Source of the DNA: GCA-2746365 sp963711255
GTDB lineage: Bacteria; Pseudomonadota; Gammaproteobacteria; SZUA-229
NCBI GenBank assembly: GCA_963711255.1
Contig: CAVQDO010000032.1
Coordinates: 1 to 64,000, forward strand
Length of the DNA stretch: 64,000 bases
Direction of reading: 5' to 3'
The position numbers were made by a program, and so were the translations under genes. Shown piece after piece: positions 62,442 to 64,000 of the stretch; within the stretch, counting starts at the first letter, position 1, and the number at the start of each line of letters is the position of its first letter. The notes under the pieces are model-generated. The model was not told the DNA's origin. It saw only the letters and a program-made list of their open reading frames with translations, and searched no databases.

Positions 62442-63326
62442 TTAACCGTTTACCTGTGCCATTACTTCGTCTGCAAAGTTTTCCTGCTTCTTCTCGATAC
62501 CTTCACCAACTTCATATCGAACAAAACTGTTCACTTTTGCGCCGGCATCAGAAAGCAGTGTTTCAACTGTGATATCGGGATTTTTAACGAACTGCTGGCC
62601 AAGCAATGTAATCTCAGCAAGGTATTTACGAACACGTCCGGTAAGCATCTTCTCAACGATATCCGCTGGTTTACCGCTTTCCAGTGCCTGTGCACGTAAA
62701 ATATCTTTTTCTTTTTCAAGAACGTCAGCAGGAACATCTTTTTCACTGACACACAAAGGGTTGCTTGCAGCAATATGCATAGCAACGTCCTTAATAAGGT
62801 CATCGTTGCCATTTTCCATTTCCACCAGTACACCCATACGAGCACCGTGTAAATAGCTACCGAAAGTACCATTTGCTGTCTCAGATATTACGAAACGGCG
62901 AAGCTGTAAATTCTCACCAATTTTGGCAATTTTCGTCTTGCGTGCTTCTTCGATAGTTTCTGAAGAACCGTGCAGAGTCATTTCTGACAATGCAGCAATA
63001 TCCGCAGGTTTATTTTCTAATGCTGTCTGCGCAATGGCTTCAACAAACGACAGGAAGTCGTCGCCACCAGAGACAAAGTCGGTTTCACAGTTTACTTCTA
63101 CCACAGAAGCTGTTTTGCCGTCGTCACTGATCTTGATAACAACACGGCCTTCTGCCGCTACACGACCTGCTTTTTTATCCGCTTTTGCTAAACCGGATTT
63201 ACGCATATTCTCGATTGCTGCATCGATATCACCATCAACTTCCTGCAGCGCTTTTTTGCATTCCATCATGCCTGAACCTGTACGTTCACGCAGTTCTTTA
63301 ACCATTGAAGCTGTAATTTGCATCAC
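62442..63326 (-). CDS. tsf: Translation elongation factor Ts
   Basis: Nucleotide exchange factor for EF-Tu. The 294-residue protein has the N-terminal UBA-like part (VKELRERTGSGMMECKKAL), the core EVNCETDFVSGGDDF and a C-terminal module with VGEGIEKKQENFADEV. It lies 81 bases downstream of rpsB on the same strand. Confidence 0.98.
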   Translation of the reverse strand: MMQITASMVKELRERTGSGMMECKKALQEVDGDIDAAIENMRKSGLAKADKKAGRVAAEGRVVIKISDDGKTASVVEVNCETDFVSGGDDFLSFVEAIAQTALENKPADIAALSEMTLHGSSETIEEARKTKIAKIGENLQLRRFVISETANGTFGSYLHGARMGVLVEMENGNDDLIKDVAMHIAASNPLCVSEKDVPADVLEKEKDILRAQALESGKPADIVEKMLTGRVRKYLAEITLLGQQFVKNPDITVETLLSDAGAKVNSFVRYEVGEGIEKKQENFADEVMAQVNG

Positions 63327-63407
63327 AGTAACCTCTTAAAATAAATTTTTCTAAAAATAGACTAAATAGTGCCCGATATAGTGACCAGGGCAACGATTCG
63401 GTTTTCC

Positions 63408-64000
63408 TTATTCAGCGTCAGTTGCTGCTTTCTTTTTAGGCGCAGCCTTTTTCTTAACAGCTGCTTTTTTCTTTACTGTCTTTTTCTTGGCCGCCGCTTT
63501 CTTCTTGGGAGCTGCTTCAACTGTTTCTGCAACAGCTGTTTCAGGAGCCGCTGTTTCAGGAGCAGCTTCTACAACCGCTTCTTCAGAAGCCGGTTCTTCA
63601 GCAGCTGCTTTTTCGACAGGACGTTTCGCCGCTGCTTTCTTCGGCGCTGCTTTCTTAGCAGCCGCTTTTTTCGCTACAGGCTCTTCATTGCGTTGAATAA
63701 CTGCAGATGCACGGCCTTCAATAACCGCATCAGCAATACCCTGTGCGTATAACTGAATCGCCTTGATCGCGTCATCGTTACCAGGAATAACGTAGTCAAC
63801 ACCATCGGGGGAGTTATTGGAATCAACGATACCAAATACCGGGATACCTAAAGTGTTAGCTTCTTTAATCGCAATATCTTCATGACCAACGTCAATAACG
63901 AAGACGGCACTTGGCAGGCTTTTCATGTCCTTAATACCACCAAGAACTTTTTCTTTCTTTTCCATTTCGCGGGTAAGCATTAACTGCTCTTTTTTATTCA
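63408..64000 (-). CDS. rpsB: 30S ribosomal protein S2, C-terminal part with long Lys/Ala/Glu tail
   Basis: The 3' portion of rpsB; its start lies beyond base 64000. The S2 core is evident (EKVLGGIKDMKSLPSAVFVI, then DGVDYVIPGNDDAIKAIQLY). After the normal end of S2 at about IEGRASAVIQRNE, the protein runs on for roughly 97 residues: a basic segment of AAKKA units, an acidic segment (EEPASEEAVVEAAPETAAPE) and a second basic KKKAA segment ending in ATDAE. Most S2 proteins end within about 10-15 residues of that point. The tail shares its composition with the HU tail at 7449. It is in frame and followed by a normal stop. Confidence 0.96.
   Translation of the reverse strand, partial: NKKEQLMLTREMEKKEKVLGGIKDMKSLPSAVFVIDVGHEDIAIKEANTLGIPVFGIVDSNNSPDGVDYVIPGNDDAIKAIQLYAQGIADAVIEGRASAVIQRNEEPVAKKAAAKKAAPKKAAAKRPVEKAAAEEPASEEAVVEAAPETAAPETAVAETVEAAPKKKAAAKKKTVKKKAAVKKKAAPKKKAATDAE

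Noticed and set aside
63369..63752. Plus-strand frame rich in Phe, Cys and Arg opposite the rpsB tail
   Set aside because: It is the mirror of Lys/Ala codon repeats in the RpsB tail, not a gene.
1..64000. CRISPR arrays, prophage genes, tRNA or rRNA genes, defence systems
   Set aside because: I looked for regularly spaced repeats, phage structural genes and conserved RNA motifs and saw none that held up by eye; a covariance-model scan would settle the RNA genes.

Overview
The window looks like a chromosomal segment of a gammaproteobacterium with moderate G+C and AT-rich gaps between genes. This rests on gene order. The set nudJ-mnmA-hflD, the run pyrG-kdsA-eno-ftsB-ispD-ispF, and the run rpsB-tsf-pyrH-frr-uppS-cdsA-dxr-rseP-bamA-skp-lpxD-fabZ-lpxA are standard for that class and imply a Gram-negative envelope with lipid A and the MEP isoprenoid pathway. 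Two intact DsrE-family genes and a decayed TusA/DsrE-like pair hint at sulfur-transfer chemistry. Genus cannot be settled from this window.

Layout. Bases 1-834 hold the N-terminal part of comEC (minus). At 981-3686 is a plus-strand set (DUF2062, nudJ, mnmA, hflD). Then a minus-strand block at 3697-7868 carries purine salvage (MTI phosphorylase, HPRT), a DsrE protein, nagZ, a YqiA-type esterase and an HU protein with a lysine/alanine-rich tail. At 8131-13776 is the ispF-ispD-ftsB-eno-kdsA-pyrG block. At 14062-24826 are mixed housekeeping and small unknown genes (zapE, ylqF, maeB, SLC13 transporter, DUF1456, DUF4202, HIG1-like, HDOD, GDPD, yebC).

Bases 25127-32474 form a minus-strand signalling island. 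Two large hybrid histidine kinases flank a receiver-EAL phosphodiesterase, and an exported alpha/beta hydrolase is coupled to the first kinase. Upstream of the second kinase lie two tiny overlapping ORFs that resemble broken TusA and DsrE domains. At 33496-40991 are a cold-shock gene, an Atm1-type ABC exporter with a tail S4-domain gene, a divergent RND efflux pair and ompW. At 41348-45756 are a HesB/IscA-like protein, an ATP-grasp ligase and a tight four-gene operon (DsrE-like, formyltransferase, AmmeMemoRadiSam-type radical SAM, YggX-like). That operon is the best candidate here for an uncharacterised pathway.

At 46154-50550 are a large M16C metalloprotease gene broken by one extra base, tpm, a small unknown gene and a YqfO/NIF3-like gene. 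A 695-bp imperfect inverted-repeat element (50587-51281) separates these from the long envelope and translation block (51367-64000), which ends inside rpsB. The RpsB protein carries an unusual tail of about 100 residues with lysine/alanine-rich segments, similar in composition to the tail on HU. I saw no rRNA, tRNA, CRISPR array, prophage or intact insertion sequence.
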